Notes: a model not told the origin generated them from the sequence alone. Counted from the first letter of the stretch, positions 34,049 to 42,461 are shown. The stretch is DNA of 64,000 nucleotides from Pseudomonas lundensis (GCF_001042985.1 NZ_JYKY01000018.1:1-64000); one strand, 5' to 3'. Numbers and translations are program-made.

Positions 34049-35503
34049 TTAGCTCGGTCGATAAACGCGCACATTGGCATGTCCCTCACTGAGCAAATGG
34101 TGAGCATGCAGGCGACTCATCACGCCTTTGTCGCAATACAACAGGTACTGACGGGTGTCATCCAGTTCCTTGAAGCGGCTGTTCAGAGCATAGAACGGCA
34201 ACGCTTGTACTTCGATGCCAGCCAGTTCCAGCGGCTGATCTTCCTGGGCATCCGGGTGACGGATGTCGAGGACGATCTGTCCCGCCAGCACTTCGCTGAC
34301 CTCTTCGACTTGCAAGTCCTGGCCCAATTCATCGATGACCCGATCAATCGGCACCAGTTTGGCCCGCTCAAGCGCACGCTCAAGCACGGCCATATCAAAC
34401 TGTTGTTCTTCGTACTCCACGCGCGGACGTTTGGCGTGGGTCTTGGGGTTGACCGAAATCACCCCGCAATATTCAGGCATGTGTTTGGCGAAGTCGGCCG
34501 TGCCGATCTCGGTCGCCAGATCGATGATGTCCTGTTTGTGGCTGGCGATCAGCGGGCGCAAGACCAGTTTGTCGGTCACGCAGTCGATCACGGACAGGTT
34601 GGGCAGCGTCTGGCTGGACACCTGCGAGATCGCTTCGCCCGTCACCAGTGCGTCGATATCGAGCCGGTCCGCAATACGGGACGCAGCGCGCAACATCATA
34701 CGCTTCAAAATGACGCCCATATGACTGTTATCGACTTTGCCGAGAATTTCGCCCAGCACTTCTTCGAACGGCACGCTGACAAACAGCACCCGCTGCGAGC
34801 TGCCGTACTTCTTCCATATATAGTGCGCGACTTCCATCACGCCCAGTTCATGGGCACGGCCGCCGAGGTTGAAGAAGCAAAAATGGCTCATCAGGCCGCG
34901 GCGCATGATCTGGTAGGCCGCGACGGTGGAGTCGAAACCACCGGACATCAGCACCAGCGTCTGTTCCAGCGCGCCCAGCGGGTAGCCGCCAATGCTGTCG
35001 TGCTGGTTGTGAATCACAAACAACCGTTGGTCGCGAATTTCGATCCGGACTTCGATTTCCGGGTTTTTCAGCGAGATTCCGGCCGCACCGCACTCACGAC
35101 GCAGCTTGCTGCCCACATATTTCTCGACGTCCATCGAGGAAAAAGGGTGCTTGCCCGCGCGCTTGCAGCGCACCGAAAAGACCTTGCCGGCCAGCGAATC
35201 GCCGAAGTGCAGTTTGCACTTCTCGACGATGTCGTCGAAGTCGCCCAACGGGTACTCATCCACCTGCAGAAAATGCGCGATGCCCGGCATGCAGCTCAGG
35301 CGTTCGGTCATCTCTTTCAGGGCTTTGGGGTCGCTCACACGCGTTTGCAGCTCGATGTTGTCCCACACACCGCTCACTACCACAGCCGGGTCCAGATCGC
35401 GGAGCACGGTACGGATGTTTTTGGCCAATTGACGGACAAAACGCATCCGAACCGGGCGGCTCTTGATAGTGATCTCGGGGAAGACTTTAACGATTAGTTT
35501 CAT
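34049..35503 (-). CDS. thiI: tRNA 4-thiouridine synthase / thiamine sulfurtransferase ThiI
   Basis: A 484-residue protein that thiolates uridine 8 of tRNA and supplies sulfur for the thiazole of thiamine. Order: NFLD and THUMP domains (about 1-165), PP-loop ATP pyrophosphatase with SGGFDSTVAAYQ (about 186-197), and a C-terminal rhodanese domain (about 400-484) whose catalytic Cys is in LLYCDKGVMSR. The ATG at 35503 (MKLIVKVFPEITIKSRPVR) matches the family; the upstream extension does not. Divergent from glnA. Confidence 0.95.
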   Translation of the reverse strand: MKLIVKVFPEITIKSRPVRMRFVRQLAKNIRTVLRDLDPAVVVSGVWDNIELQTRVSDPKALKEMTERLSCMPGIAHFLQVDEYPLGDFDDIVEKCKLHFGDSLAGKVFSVRCKRAGKHPFSSMDVEKYVGSKLRRECGAAGISLKNPEIEVRIEIRDQRLFVIHNQHDSIGGYPLGALEQTLVLMSGGFDSTVAAYQIMRRGLMSHFCFFNLGGRAHELGVMEVAHYIWKKYGSSQRVLFVSVPFEEVLGEILGKVDNSHMGVILKRMMLRAASRIADRLDIDALVTGEAISQVSSQTLPNLSVIDCVTDKLVLRPLIASHKQDIIDLATEIGTADFAKHMPEYCGVISVNPKTHAKRPRVEYEEQQFDMAVLERALERAKLVPIDRVIDELGQDLQVEEVSEVLAGQIVLDIRHPDAQEDQPLELAGIEVQALPFYALNSRFKELDDTRQYLLYCDKGVMSRLHAHHLLSEGHANVRVYRPS

Positions 35504-35839
35504 GAAAACAGCGCGCGAGCAGCCTGCCAAAAAAGGGGGGCGCGGATTATAGCGGAAATTGCTCAAGGTTTAACCAGTTATCGTACAAACGGTTTTGGCC
35601 GCACCAAAATAGAGCAAAAGGACAGGTTTTCGCTTCATTTGAGTGCGATAACAGGCACGAATCGGTAGGCTGCACCGCTTACCTGCCTGAGTTTGGCGCA
35701 TTACACCCAAGTCAGGGCACTGGCATGCAATTTGCTCCCTTGTGAGGCAGGTTGCCTTGGCAGAGTATTCGCGCCGGCATCAAGCACATTACTAAGGGCG
35801 CACCACTACTTACCCGCCCGAAGCCACCCCGGAGGACAT
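35504..35839 (+). promoter_or_regulatory. glnA control region: NtrC-like sites and sigma-54 promoter
   Basis: TGGCATGCAATTTGCT at 35721-35736 matches TGGCAC-N5-TTGCW except for one base, with GG and GC ten bases apart. Upstream are three imperfect matches to the NtrC dyad TGCAC-N7-GTGCA: 35600-35616 (CGCACCAAAATAGAGCA), 35631-35647 (CGCTTCATTTGAGTGCG) and 35671-35687 (TGCACCGCTTACCTGCC). The first resembles the classical enteric glnA enhancer. GGAGG lies six bases before the glnA ATG. Confidence 0.7.
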
Positions 35840-37246
35840 ATGTCGAAGTCGGTTCAACTCATCAAAGATCATGACGTCAAGTGGATTGATCTGCGCTTCA
35901 CGGACACCAAAGGTACTCAGCACCACGTGACCATGCCGGCCCGTGATGCGCTCGATGAAAACTTCTTCACCGACGGCAAGATGTTCGACGGCTCCTCCAT
36001 CGCTGGCTGGAAAGGCATCGAAGCTTCCGACATGATCCTGCTGCCAGACGACAGCACAGCGGTCCTGGACCCGTTCACCGAGCAGCCAACGCTGATCCTG
36101 GTGTGCGACATCATCGAACCTTCGACCATGCAAGGCTATGACCGCGACCCGCGTGCGATCGCCAACCGTGCCGAGGAATACCTGAAGTCCACCGGTATCG
36201 GCGACACCGTATTCGTTGGCCCGGAGCCTGAGTTCTTCATCTTCGACGAAGTGAAATTCAAGTCCGACATCTCCGGCTCCATGTTCAAGATCTACTCCGA
36301 ACAAGGTTCGTGGATGTCCGACCAGGACGTTGAAGGCGGCAACCGTGGCCACCGTCCAGGCATCAAGGGCGGCTACTTCCCGGTTCCACCGTTCGACCAC
36401 GACCACGAAATCCGTACCTCCATGTGCAACGCCATGGAAGAAATGGGCCTGGTCATCGAAGTTCATCACCACGAAGTGGCAACGGCTGGCCAGAACGAAA
36501 TCGGCGTGCAGTTCAACACCCTGGTGAAAAAGGCTGACGAAGTTCAGACCCTGAAGTACTGCGTACACAACGTGGCTGACGCTTACGGCCGCACCGCGAC
36601 CTTCATGCCCAAGCCGCTGTACGGCGACAACGGTTCAGGCATGCACGTGCACATGTCCATCTCCAAAGAAGGCAAGAACACCTTCGCTGGCGAAGGCTAT
36701 GCCGGCCTGTCCGACACCGCTCTGTACTTCATCGGCGGCATCATCAAGCACGGTAAGGCCCTGAACGGCTTCACCAACCCGTCGACCAACTCCTACAAGC
36801 GTCTGGTGCCAGGCTTCGAAGCGCCGGTGATGCTGGCCTACTCGGCACGCAACCGTTCTGCCTCGATCCGTATTCCTTACGTGTCCAGCCCCAAGGCTCG
36901 CCGTATCGAAGCCCGTTTCCCGGACCCGGCAGCCAACCCATACCTGTGCTTCGCAGCACTGATGATGGCGGGTCTGGACGGTATCCAGAACAAGATCCAC
37001 CCGGGCGACGCCGCCGACAAAAACCTGTACGACCTGCCGCCTGAAGAGGCGAAAGAAATCCCGCAGGTGTGCGGCAGCTTGAAAGAAGCGCTGGAAGAAC
37101 TGGACAAGGGCCGTGCGTTCCTGACCAAAGGCGGCGTGTTCAGCGACGACTTCATCGACGCTTACATCGCCCTGAAAAGCGAAGAAGAAATCAAAGTACG
37201 CACCTTCGTACACCCACTGGAATACGAGCTGTACTACAGCTGCTAA
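35840..37246 (+). CDS. glnA: Glutamine synthetase, type I
   Basis: Makes glutamine from glutamate, ammonia and ATP, as a dodecamer. The 468-residue protein has the beta-grasp N-domain (about 1-100; DGKMFDGSSIAGWKG), metal-site GPEPEFFIFD, the ATP site KPLYGDNGSGMHVHMS and NRSASIRIPY. The adenylylation tyrosine is Tyr397 in NLYDLPPEE, so GlnE control is expected. ATG at 35840 with GGAGGACAT upstream; the in-frame extension from 35693 is rejected because it runs through the promoter. Precedes ntrBC as in other pseudomonads. Confidence 0.97.
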   Translation: MSKSVQLIKDHDVKWIDLRFTDTKGTQHHVTMPARDALDENFFTDGKMFDGSSIAGWKGIEASDMILLPDDSTAVLDPFTEQPTLILVCDIIEPSTMQGYDRDPRAIANRAEEYLKSTGIGDTVFVGPEPEFFIFDEVKFKSDISGSMFKIYSEQGSWMSDQDVEGGNRGHRPGIKGGYFPVPPFDHDHEIRTSMCNAMEEMGLVIEVHHHEVATAGQNEIGVQFNTLVKKADEVQTLKYCVHNVADAYGRTATFMPKPLYGDNGSGMHVHMSISKEGKNTFAGEGYAGLSDTALYFIGGIIKHGKALNGFTNPSTNSYKRLVPGFEAPVMLAYSARNRSASIRIPYVSSPKARRIEARFPDPAANPYLCFAALMMAGLDGIQNKIHPGDAADKNLYDLPPEEAKEIPQVCGSLKEALEELDKGRAFLTKGGVFSDDFIDAYIALKSEEEIKVRTFVHPLEYELYYSC

Positions 37247-37274
37247 TCCCGTGACACCGGCGCTGGCCGCGTGA

Positions 37275-37304
37275 ATAAAAAACCTCCTTCGGGAGGTTTT
37301 TTTT
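37275..37304 (+). terminator. Intrinsic terminator of glnA
   Basis: AAAAAACCTCC pairs with GGGAGGTTTTTT around a TTC loop, ending in an eight-base T run, 30 bases past the glnA stop. Confidence 0.9.
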
Positions 37305-37433
37305 GCTCGTTCTTACACCGATTCCAGCCCCGGCTTGCACGGCAGATCTCTCCTGACCGACAGCCAGTCCCCGCCGTTCTGCGTAGCGTGAGTCCACTCA
37401 ATCACGGCTTCAAAACCACGCAAGGATTCGCTG

Positions 37434-37856
37434 ATGGTGCGCTCACGTCTTATCCCCTCCTCCCTGTTCATCACAGCATGCCTGAGCTTGACGGGCTGTG
37501 CGCAGACCTCAACCGCCGTACAGACCGAACAGCTCCTTAAAACCGCACACGCCTGGGAAGGGACGCGCTACGAGGCGTACCCCGAGGGGCGGCCAGAATT
37601 AAGCGTGTTGAAAATTACCATTCCCGCCAAAACCACCCTCAACTGGCACACCCACCCAATGCCCAATGCGGCGTATCTGATTTCCGGCGAACTGCTCGTA
37701 GAAACCCGCGACGGCAAACACACCCGGCTCAAGCCCGGTCAGGTGCTGCCTGAAGTGGTGAACGTGCCTCACCGCGGAACCAGCGGCAACACGCCTGTGG
37801 AACTGATCGTTTTTTACGCGGGCGCCACAGGCCTGCCGCTCTCCAAACCCGACTGA
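37434..37856 (+). CDS. Cupin-domain lipoprotein
   Basis: A 140-residue lipoprotein. The signal peptide ends in LSLTGC with Cys22. The mature protein is a single cupin: metal motif WHTHPMPNAAYLISGE (about residues 72-87) and the second motif PEVVNVPHRGTSGNTP. No enzyme activity can be assigned. AAGGA lies upstream of the ATG. It sits between glnA and a DUF4124 gene and overlaps neither; the seven-base gap to the next ORF suggests cotranscription. Confidence 0.78.
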   Translation: MVRSRLIPSSLFITACLSLTGCAQTSTAVQTEQLLKTAHAWEGTRYEAYPEGRPELSVLKITIPAKTTLNWHTHPMPNAAYLISGELLVETRDGKHTRLKPGQVLPEVVNVPHRGTSGNTPVELIVFYAGATGLPLSKPD

Positions 37857-37863
37857 GCCAGCC

Positions 37864-38385
37864 ATGCATAGCCTGCTGCTGACCCTTGGGCTGATCGCCG
37901 TGCCCGGTGCTGCGCAACCTTACACCTACATCGACGAGGGCGGCACACCCCACTACACCGACACGCCCAGCCGCCATGTGCTCAGCGCGCCGGTGGTGCT
38001 GACACCCCTCAATCGGCTCCCGGCACGGGCAATAGCCCCGCAGACCAATCCGCAGGCGTTATTACCCGAGCGTGAAAGCCCGCCGGTGCTGTTCAGGTAC
38101 ACCATGCTGGAAGTCAGCGGCCTGCCCGAAGGTCAAGCCCTGAGGGCCAACAACGGGACGTTCAGCGTTCAGGTGCGGGTCGAGCCGCCGCTTCGAGCGG
38201 GGCACCGCCTCCAGTTAGTACTGGACGGCACGCCCTACGGTGTTCCCGGCCGCTCACGCGAGATAAAGCTGGATAACGTTGACCGGGGAGAACACCGCCT
38301 CGCCGCGCGCATTCTGCACGGCAACACCGAGGTGCAACGCAGTGCTGACGCGACATTTCACCTGCAACGCGCGCGCTTGCGTTAG
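37864..38385 (+). CDS. DUF4124 domain-containing secreted protein
   Basis: A 173-residue protein with a short signal peptide (MHSLLLTLGLIAVPGAAQ). The DUF4124 motif YTYIDEGGTPHYTDTP (about residues 20-35) is the usual small N-terminal domain. The rest, including LRAGHRLQLVLDGTPYG, is an Ig-like beta-sandwich in appearance. A DUF4124 gene between glnA and ntrB is a common Pseudomonas arrangement. Function unknown. Confidence 0.8.
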   Translation: MHSLLLTLGLIAVPGAAQPYTYIDEGGTPHYTDTPSRHVLSAPVVLTPLNRLPARAIAPQTNPQALLPERESPPVLFRYTMLEVSGLPEGQALRANNGTFSVQVRVEPPLRAGHRLQLVLDGTPYGVPGRSREIKLDNVDRGEHRLAARILHGNTEVQRSADATFHLQRARLR

Positions 38386-38443
38386 CGCTCTTCACGCGCT
38401 GACCCGACCCCGTGCAGGCGAACTGAATGCTTTCACCAAAAAT

Positions 38444-38460
38444 TGCACTATATTGGTGCA
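38444..38460. promoter_or_regulatory. NtrC enhancer site upstream of ntrBC
   Basis: TGCACTATATTGGTGCA has perfect TGCAC/GTGCA arms around seven bases, the NtrC consensus architecture, and its core CACTATATTGGTGC is the same as the enteric glnA enhancer. It lies 128 bases ahead of the candidate -24 box for ntrB. Confidence 0.8.
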
Positions 38461-38587
38461 TAGATAACCATTTCTTGAAGCCCTGCGGTCCACTTTGGTT
38501 CGACTCGCAGCGTGAAGCCTTCGTTTTCGCCCTATAAACCACCTGTAACGCCTTATTTCTGGCGAATCGCGCTTCTTTTCGGAGCCT

Positions 38588-38603
38588 TGGTTTGGTTTTT
38601 GCA
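38588..38603 (+). promoter_or_regulatory. Candidate sigma-54 promoter of ntrBC
   Basis: TGGTTTGGTTTTTGCA has GG and GC ten bases apart and a perfect TTGCA -12 box; the -24 box is weak beyond TGG. It is 50 bases before the ntrB ATG. The rest of 38386-38652 shows nothing else clear. Confidence 0.5.
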
Positions 38604-38652
38604 TTTTCCTCGTCTCAGCGTGTAACCCGCGCACGTAATCCGGGATCGGCCC

Positions 38653-39738
38653 ATGACCATCAGTGATGCCTTGCACCGACTGCTACTCGACAACCTGACC
38701 ACAGCGACCCTGCTGCTCAATGCCGACTTGCGCCTTGAGTACATGAACCCCGCAGCCGAGATGCTACTGGCCATCAGCGGTCAACGCAGTCATGGGCAAT
38801 TCATCAGCGAACTGTTCACCGAATCCACCGAAGCCCTGCATTCATTGCGTCAGGCCGTTGAACAGGCACACCCGTTTACCAAGCGTGAAGCCATGCTGAC
38901 CTCGCTCACCGGTCAAACCCTGACCGTGGACTACGCCGTTACGCCGATCCTGAGCGCAGGCACCACGCTGCTACTGCTCGAAGTGCATCCGCGTGACCGC
39001 TTGCTGCGCATCACCAAAGAAGAAGCCCAGCTGTCCAAGCAAGAGACCAGCAAAATGCTGGTGCGCGGGCTGGCACACGAAATCAAGAATCCCTTGGGCG
39101 GTATCCGCGGGGCCGCCCAGCTACTGGCTCGCCAGTTACCGGACGAAGGCTTGCGTGACTACACCAACGTCATCATTGAAGAAGCAGACCGCCTGCGTAA
39201 CCTCGTGGACCGCATGCTGGGCTCCAACAAGCTGCCGCTGCTGGCCATGACCAATGTGCACGAAGTCCTGGAACGGGTCTGCAACCTGGTCGAGGCCGAG
39301 ACCCAGGGCAGCATCACCCTGGTGCGCGACTACGACCCCAGCCTGCCCGACCTGCTGATCGACCGTGAGCAAATGATTCAGGCCGTGCTCAATATCGTGC
39401 GCAATGCGATGCAGGCCATCGGCGGCCAAAACGAACTGCGGCTGGGGCGTATCACCCTGCGCACCCGCGCCATGCGCCAGTTCACCATTGGCCATATTCG
39501 CCATCGACTGGTCACCAAAATCGAAATTATCGACAACGGGCCGGGCATCCCGGCCGAGTTGCAAGACACCCTCTTCTTCCCGATGGTCAGCGGCCGCCCG
39601 GACGGTACCGGACTCGGGCTGGCCATCACCCAGAACATCATCAGTCAGCATCAGGGGTTGATCGAGTGTGAAAGCCACCCCGGCCACACGCTCTTCTCGA
39701 TCTTTCTGCCACTGGAACAAGGAGCCGCATCGACATGA
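38653..39738 (+). CDS. ntrB: Nitrogen regulation sensor histidine kinase NtrB (GlnL)
   Basis: A 361-residue soluble kinase/phosphatase that phosphorylates NtrC under nitrogen limitation and is controlled by PII. An N-terminal PAS domain (about 8-105; LLNADLRLEYMNPAAEMLL) precedes the H-box VRGLAHEIKNPLGGIRGAAQ with His142, then the HATPase domain with IVRNAMQAI, DNGPGIP and RPDGTGLGLAI. No membrane segments. Its stop overlaps the ntrC start by four bases. Confidence 0.96.
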   Translation: MTISDALHRLLLDNLTTATLLLNADLRLEYMNPAAEMLLAISGQRSHGQFISELFTESTEALHSLRQAVEQAHPFTKREAMLTSLTGQTLTVDYAVTPILSAGTTLLLLEVHPRDRLLRITKEEAQLSKQETSKMLVRGLAHEIKNPLGGIRGAAQLLARQLPDEGLRDYTNVIIEEADRLRNLVDRMLGSNKLPLLAMTNVHEVLERVCNLVEAETQGSITLVRDYDPSLPDLLIDREQMIQAVLNIVRNAMQAIGGQNELRLGRITLRTRAMRQFTIGHIRHRLVTKIEIIDNGPGIPAELQDTLFFPMVSGRPDGTGLGLAITQNIISQHQGLIECESHPGHTLFSIFLPLEQGAAST

Positions 39739-41168
39739 GCCGAAGTGAAACCGTGTGGATCGTCGACGACGACCGTTCAATCCGCTGGGTCCTGGAAAAA
39801 GCCTTGCAACAGGAAGGCATGACCACACAAAGCTTCGACAGCGCCGATGGTGTCATGAGTCGCCTGGCTCGCCAGCAACCGGACGTGATCATTTCCGATA
39901 TCCGCATGCCGGGTGCCAGCGGCCTGGATTTGCTGGCCAGGATCCGCGAGCAACACCCGCGCCTGCCCGTGATCATCATGACCGCGCACTCGGACCTGGA
40001 CAGCGCAGTGGCGTCCTATCAGGGCGGCGCCTTTGAGTACCTGCCCAAGCCATTTGACGTCGATGAAGCCGTGTCGCTGGTCAAGCGCGCCAATCAGCAC
40101 GCTCAGGAGCAGCAAGGCTTGTCTGTGGCGCCTGCGCTGGCTCCAACGCCTGAAATCATCGGCGAAGCGCCAGCGATGCAAGAAGTGTTTCGCGCCATCG
40201 GGCGCTTGAGCCATTCCAACATCACCGTACTGATCAATGGCGAGTCGGGCACCGGCAAAGAGCTGGTCGCCCACGCCCTGCACCGCCACAGCCCGCGTGC
40301 TGCCTCGCCCTTTATTGCGCTGAACATGGCCGCCATCCCCAAAGACCTGATGGAGTCCGAGCTGTTCGGCCACGAAAAAGGCGCGTTTACCGGCGCAGCC
40401 AACTTGCGCCGCGGGCGCTTTGAGCAAGCCGACGGCGGCACCCTGTTTCTGGATGAAATCGGTGACATGCCGGCCGATACGCAAACCCGCCTGCTGCGGG
40501 TGCTGGCCGACGGCGAGTTCTACCGTGTCGGCGGGCACACACCGGTCAAGGTCGACGTGCGCATCATCGCCGCCACCCACCAGAACCTCGAAACCCTGGT
40601 GCAGGCGGGCAAGTTCCGCGAAGACTTGTTCCACCGCCTGAACGTCATCCGCATCCACATCCCGCGCCTGTCGGACCGCCGCGAAGACATCCCGACCCTG
40701 GCCCGCCACTTCCTCAGCAGCGCGGCGCAAGAGTTGTCCGTCGAGCCCAAGCTGCTCAAGGCCGAAACCGAGCAATACCTGAAAAACCTGCCATGGCCCG
40801 GCAACGTGCGCCAGTTGGAGAACACTTGCCGCTGGATCACCGTGATGGCGTCAGGCCGCGAAGTCCACATCAGCGACCTGCCCCCCGAACTGCTCAACCT
40901 GCAGCACGACGCATCGCCCGTCACCAACTGGGAGCAGGCCTTGCGCCAGTGGGCCGATCAGGCGCTGGCCCGGGGTCAGTCCAACTTGCTGGACAGCGCT
41001 GTGCCGACGTTTGAACGCATCATGATCGAGACCGCCCTCAAGCACACCGCCGGGCGCCGTCGCGACGCCGCCGTGCTGCTGGGTTGGGGACGCAACACCC
41101 TGACCCGCAAGATCAAAGAACTCGGAATGAAGATTGACGGCGACGAGGACGACGGTGAAGACACCTGA
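39735..41168 (+). CDS. ntrC: Nitrogen regulation response regulator NtrC (GlnG)
   Basis: A 477-residue sigma-54 activator. Receiver domain (about 5-120) with phospho-acceptor Asp55 in VIISDIRMPG. AAA+ domain with Walker A GESGTGKE, the sigma-54-contact motif GAFTGA (in HEKGAFTGAANLR) and Walker B GGTLFLDEIGD. C-terminal Fis-type HTH (GRRRDAAVLLGWGRNTLTRKIKEL). ATGA overlap with ntrB. It would act on the dyads at 38444 and 41213 and the glnA sites. Confidence 0.97.
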   Translation: MSRSETVWIVDDDRSIRWVLEKALQQEGMTTQSFDSADGVMSRLARQQPDVIISDIRMPGASGLDLLARIREQHPRLPVIIMTAHSDLDSAVASYQGGAFEYLPKPFDVDEAVSLVKRANQHAQEQQGLSVAPALAPTPEIIGEAPAMQEVFRAIGRLSHSNITVLINGESGTGKELVAHALHRHSPRAASPFIALNMAAIPKDLMESELFGHEKGAFTGAANLRRGRFEQADGGTLFLDEIGDMPADTQTRLLRVLADGEFYRVGGHTPVKVDVRIIAATHQNLETLVQAGKFREDLFHRLNVIRIHIPRLSDRREDIPTLARHFLSSAAQELSVEPKLLKAETEQYLKNLPWPGNVRQLENTCRWITVMASGREVHISDLPPELLNLQHDASPVTNWEQALRQWADQALARGQSNLLDSAVPTFERIMIETALKHTAGRRRDAAVLLGWGRNTLTRKIKELGMKIDGDEDDGEDT

Positions 41169-41212
41169 TTCACCGCGCCAAAAGACCGGCCTCGCACCCT
41201 TGGCTGGCAGCA

Positions 41213-41229
41213 TGCACCATTTGCGTGCA
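41213..41229. promoter_or_regulatory. NtrC enhancer site upstream of the NrsZ-like RNA
   Basis: TGCACCATTTGCGTGCA has perfect TGCAC/GTGCA arms with a 7-bp centre, the same architecture as the site at 38444-38460. It lies 121 bases ahead of the sigma-54 promoter at 41350. Confidence 0.75.
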
Positions 41230-41284
41230 CCGCTCTGGCTCAAGGGTTTGAGGCTCACTGCGTGCCATAAACCGCGACCTGACA

Positions 41285-41311
41285 AAAAAGCCCCGGAATC
41301 CGGGACTTTTG
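41285..41311 (+). terminator. Terminator of ntrBC
   Basis: AAAAAGCCCCGG and CCGGGACTTTT form a stem with a short loop and a T run. It separates ntrC from the downstream small-RNA unit. Confidence 0.65.
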
Positions 41312-41349
41312 CGTCTGTGGTCATTTTTTTGTGAGCCCGTTGCAAAAAC

Positions 41350-41365
41350 TGGCACGCACTCTGCA
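41350..41365 (+). promoter_or_regulatory. Sigma-54 promoter of the NrsZ-like RNA
   Basis: TGGCACGCACTCTGCA matches TGGCAC-N5-TTGCA at all but one position. Transcription should start near 41376. Confidence 0.85.
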
Positions 41366-41375
41366 ATAACCCTGA

Positions 41376-41510
41376 TAACGCTTTAGGGGACCCTGGTACA
41401 GGCAGGCCAGGACTCCCCACTTTTACACCCGCGACCTTGATGCCCTGTGCATCAACTCGCACCCCGGTTTGGGGAACCCGGTACAGGCAGGCCGGACTTC
41501 CCTCTTTTAT
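41376..41510 (+). ncRNA. nrsZ: NrsZ-like nitrogen-regulated small RNA
   Basis: About 135 nt with two related hairpins at 41386-41418 and 41471-41502. Both display the identical 14-mer GGTACAGGCAGGCC (41395-41408, 41480-41493), 85 bases apart. The stems covary: CCTGG/CCAGG in the first, CCGG/CCGG in the second, both inside GGGGA/TCCCC-type outer arms. A third perfect stem, TTGATGC/GCATCAA, lies between them (41437-41455). Each large hairpin is followed by CTTTTA. In P. aeruginosa NrsZ, an NtrC/RpoN-dependent, processed RNA made of repeated units, lies directly downstream of ntrC. Position and promoter match; sequence identity has not been checked. Confidence 0.75.
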
Positions 41511-41947
41511 TGCTCACGCAGATTGACCTGCAAACGCCAGCGCCCGTCCTGCGGCGCACCGACCCAGTCGCCCTGCAGCGCACGGGCCGCCACCACCGTC
41601 AGCAACAACCCACCGTCGGTGCGTCGCACCCGCCAGTTCACCTCTTTACCGTTGAGCGTGAACTGACCGTTCTGCGCCTTGCCCTGGGCATCGAACAACA
41701 GACCCACCGTGCCGTCGACCATCTCCCCATGCAGCTTGGGCTCATCGCTGAACCACACCGCCAGGGCGCCCGGCAACACCTCTACGTGCTGCAATTGAAC
41801 CGGCTCGGGCGTGGTCAACCGACCAATCATCATGCCCACCATTAACCCGACAATCGCCAAAGAACCCAAAACGCGCGGCCAGAGTTTAGGTCGCGGGTCC
41901 TCTTCGGGAGTAGAATCGTGCCCATCTTTACGTTCGGAGCCGTGCAT
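41507..41947 (-). CDS. Conserved hypothetical membrane-anchored protein
   Basis: A 146-residue protein with a hydrophilic N-terminus and one membrane segment (LGSLAIVGLMVGMMIGRL, about residues 27-44). A C-terminal domain of beta-strand character follows (VEVLPGALAVWFSDEP, GLLFDAQGKAQ, WRVRRTDGGLLLTVVAA). AAGGA nine bases before the ATG supports the start. Its 3' end abuts the terminator hairpin of the NrsZ-like RNA on the other strand, and its start codon overlaps that of trmL. No function recognised. Confidence 0.75.
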   Translation of the reverse strand: MHGSERKDGHDSTPEEDPRPKLWPRVLGSLAIVGLMVGMMIGRLTTPEPVQLQHVEVLPGALAVWFSDEPKLHGEMVDGTVGLLFDAQGKAQNGQFTLNGKEVNWRVRRTDGGLLLTVVAARALQGDWVGAPQDGRWRLQVNLREQ

Positions 41948-42401
41948 GTTTCACGTCATCCTTTTTCAACCAGAAATTCCGCCGAATACCGGCAACATTA
42001 TCAGGCTGTGCGCCAACAGCGGCTGCCACCTGCATTTGATTGAGCCCATCGGCTTTGAGCTCGACGACAAGCGCCTGCGCCGCGCCGGGCTCGATTACCA
42101 CGAGTATGCGCCGCTCAAGCGCCATGCCGATCTGGCCAGTTGCCTTGAAAGCCTGGGGCATCCGCGCCTGTTCGCCTTCACCACCAAAGGCTCAAAGCCG
42201 TTTCACGACGTTCAGTTTGCCGAGGGCGATGCCTTTATCTTCGGTCCTGAAAGCCGTGGTCTGCCGCCTGAAGTGCTCGACGCACTGGACGGCGAGCACC
42301 GCTTGCGCCTGCCGATGCGCGAAGGCTGCCGCAGCCTGAACCTGTCCAACACCGTGGCCGTCGCGGTGTATGAAGCCTGGCGTCAGTTGGGCTTCAAGTA
42401 A
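41946..42401 (+). CDS. trmL: tRNA (cytidine/uridine(34)-2'-O)-methyltransferase TrmL
   Basis: A 151-residue SPOUT methyltransferase modifying the wobble ribose of leucine tRNAs. MFHVILFQPEIPPNTGNIIR starts the family; the knot motifs are FGPESRGLPPEVL (about residues 98-110) and LRLPMREGCRSLNLSNTVAV. The ATG at 41946 is fixed by the N-terminal homology with GGAG upstream. The frame continues open to 41811 but inside the opposite gene. Its start codon overlaps the divergent hypothetical gene's start codon by two bases. Confidence 0.93.
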   Translation: MFHVILFQPEIPPNTGNIIRLCANSGCHLHLIEPIGFELDDKRLRRAGLDYHEYAPLKRHADLASCLESLGHPRLFAFTTKGSKPFHDVQFAEGDAFIFGPESRGLPPEVLDALDGEHRLRLPMREGCRSLNLSNTVAVAVYEAWRQLGFK

Positions 42402-42416
42402 TACAGGGCCAGCCCC

Positions 42417-42447
42417 ATAAAAAAAGCGCCGTTACGGCGCTTTTTTT
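42417..42447. terminator. Bidirectional terminator between trmL and secB
   Basis: AAAAAGCGCCG and CGGCGCTTTTTTT form a stem with a short loop and A/T runs at both sides between convergent genes. Confidence 0.9.
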
Positions 42448-42461
42448 GTCACATCGGCTAT

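Noticed and set aside
35504..35720. Thiamine (TPP) riboswitch ahead of thiI or glnA
   Set aside because: No THI-box elements seen; the region is explained by NtrC-like sites and a sigma-54 promoter.
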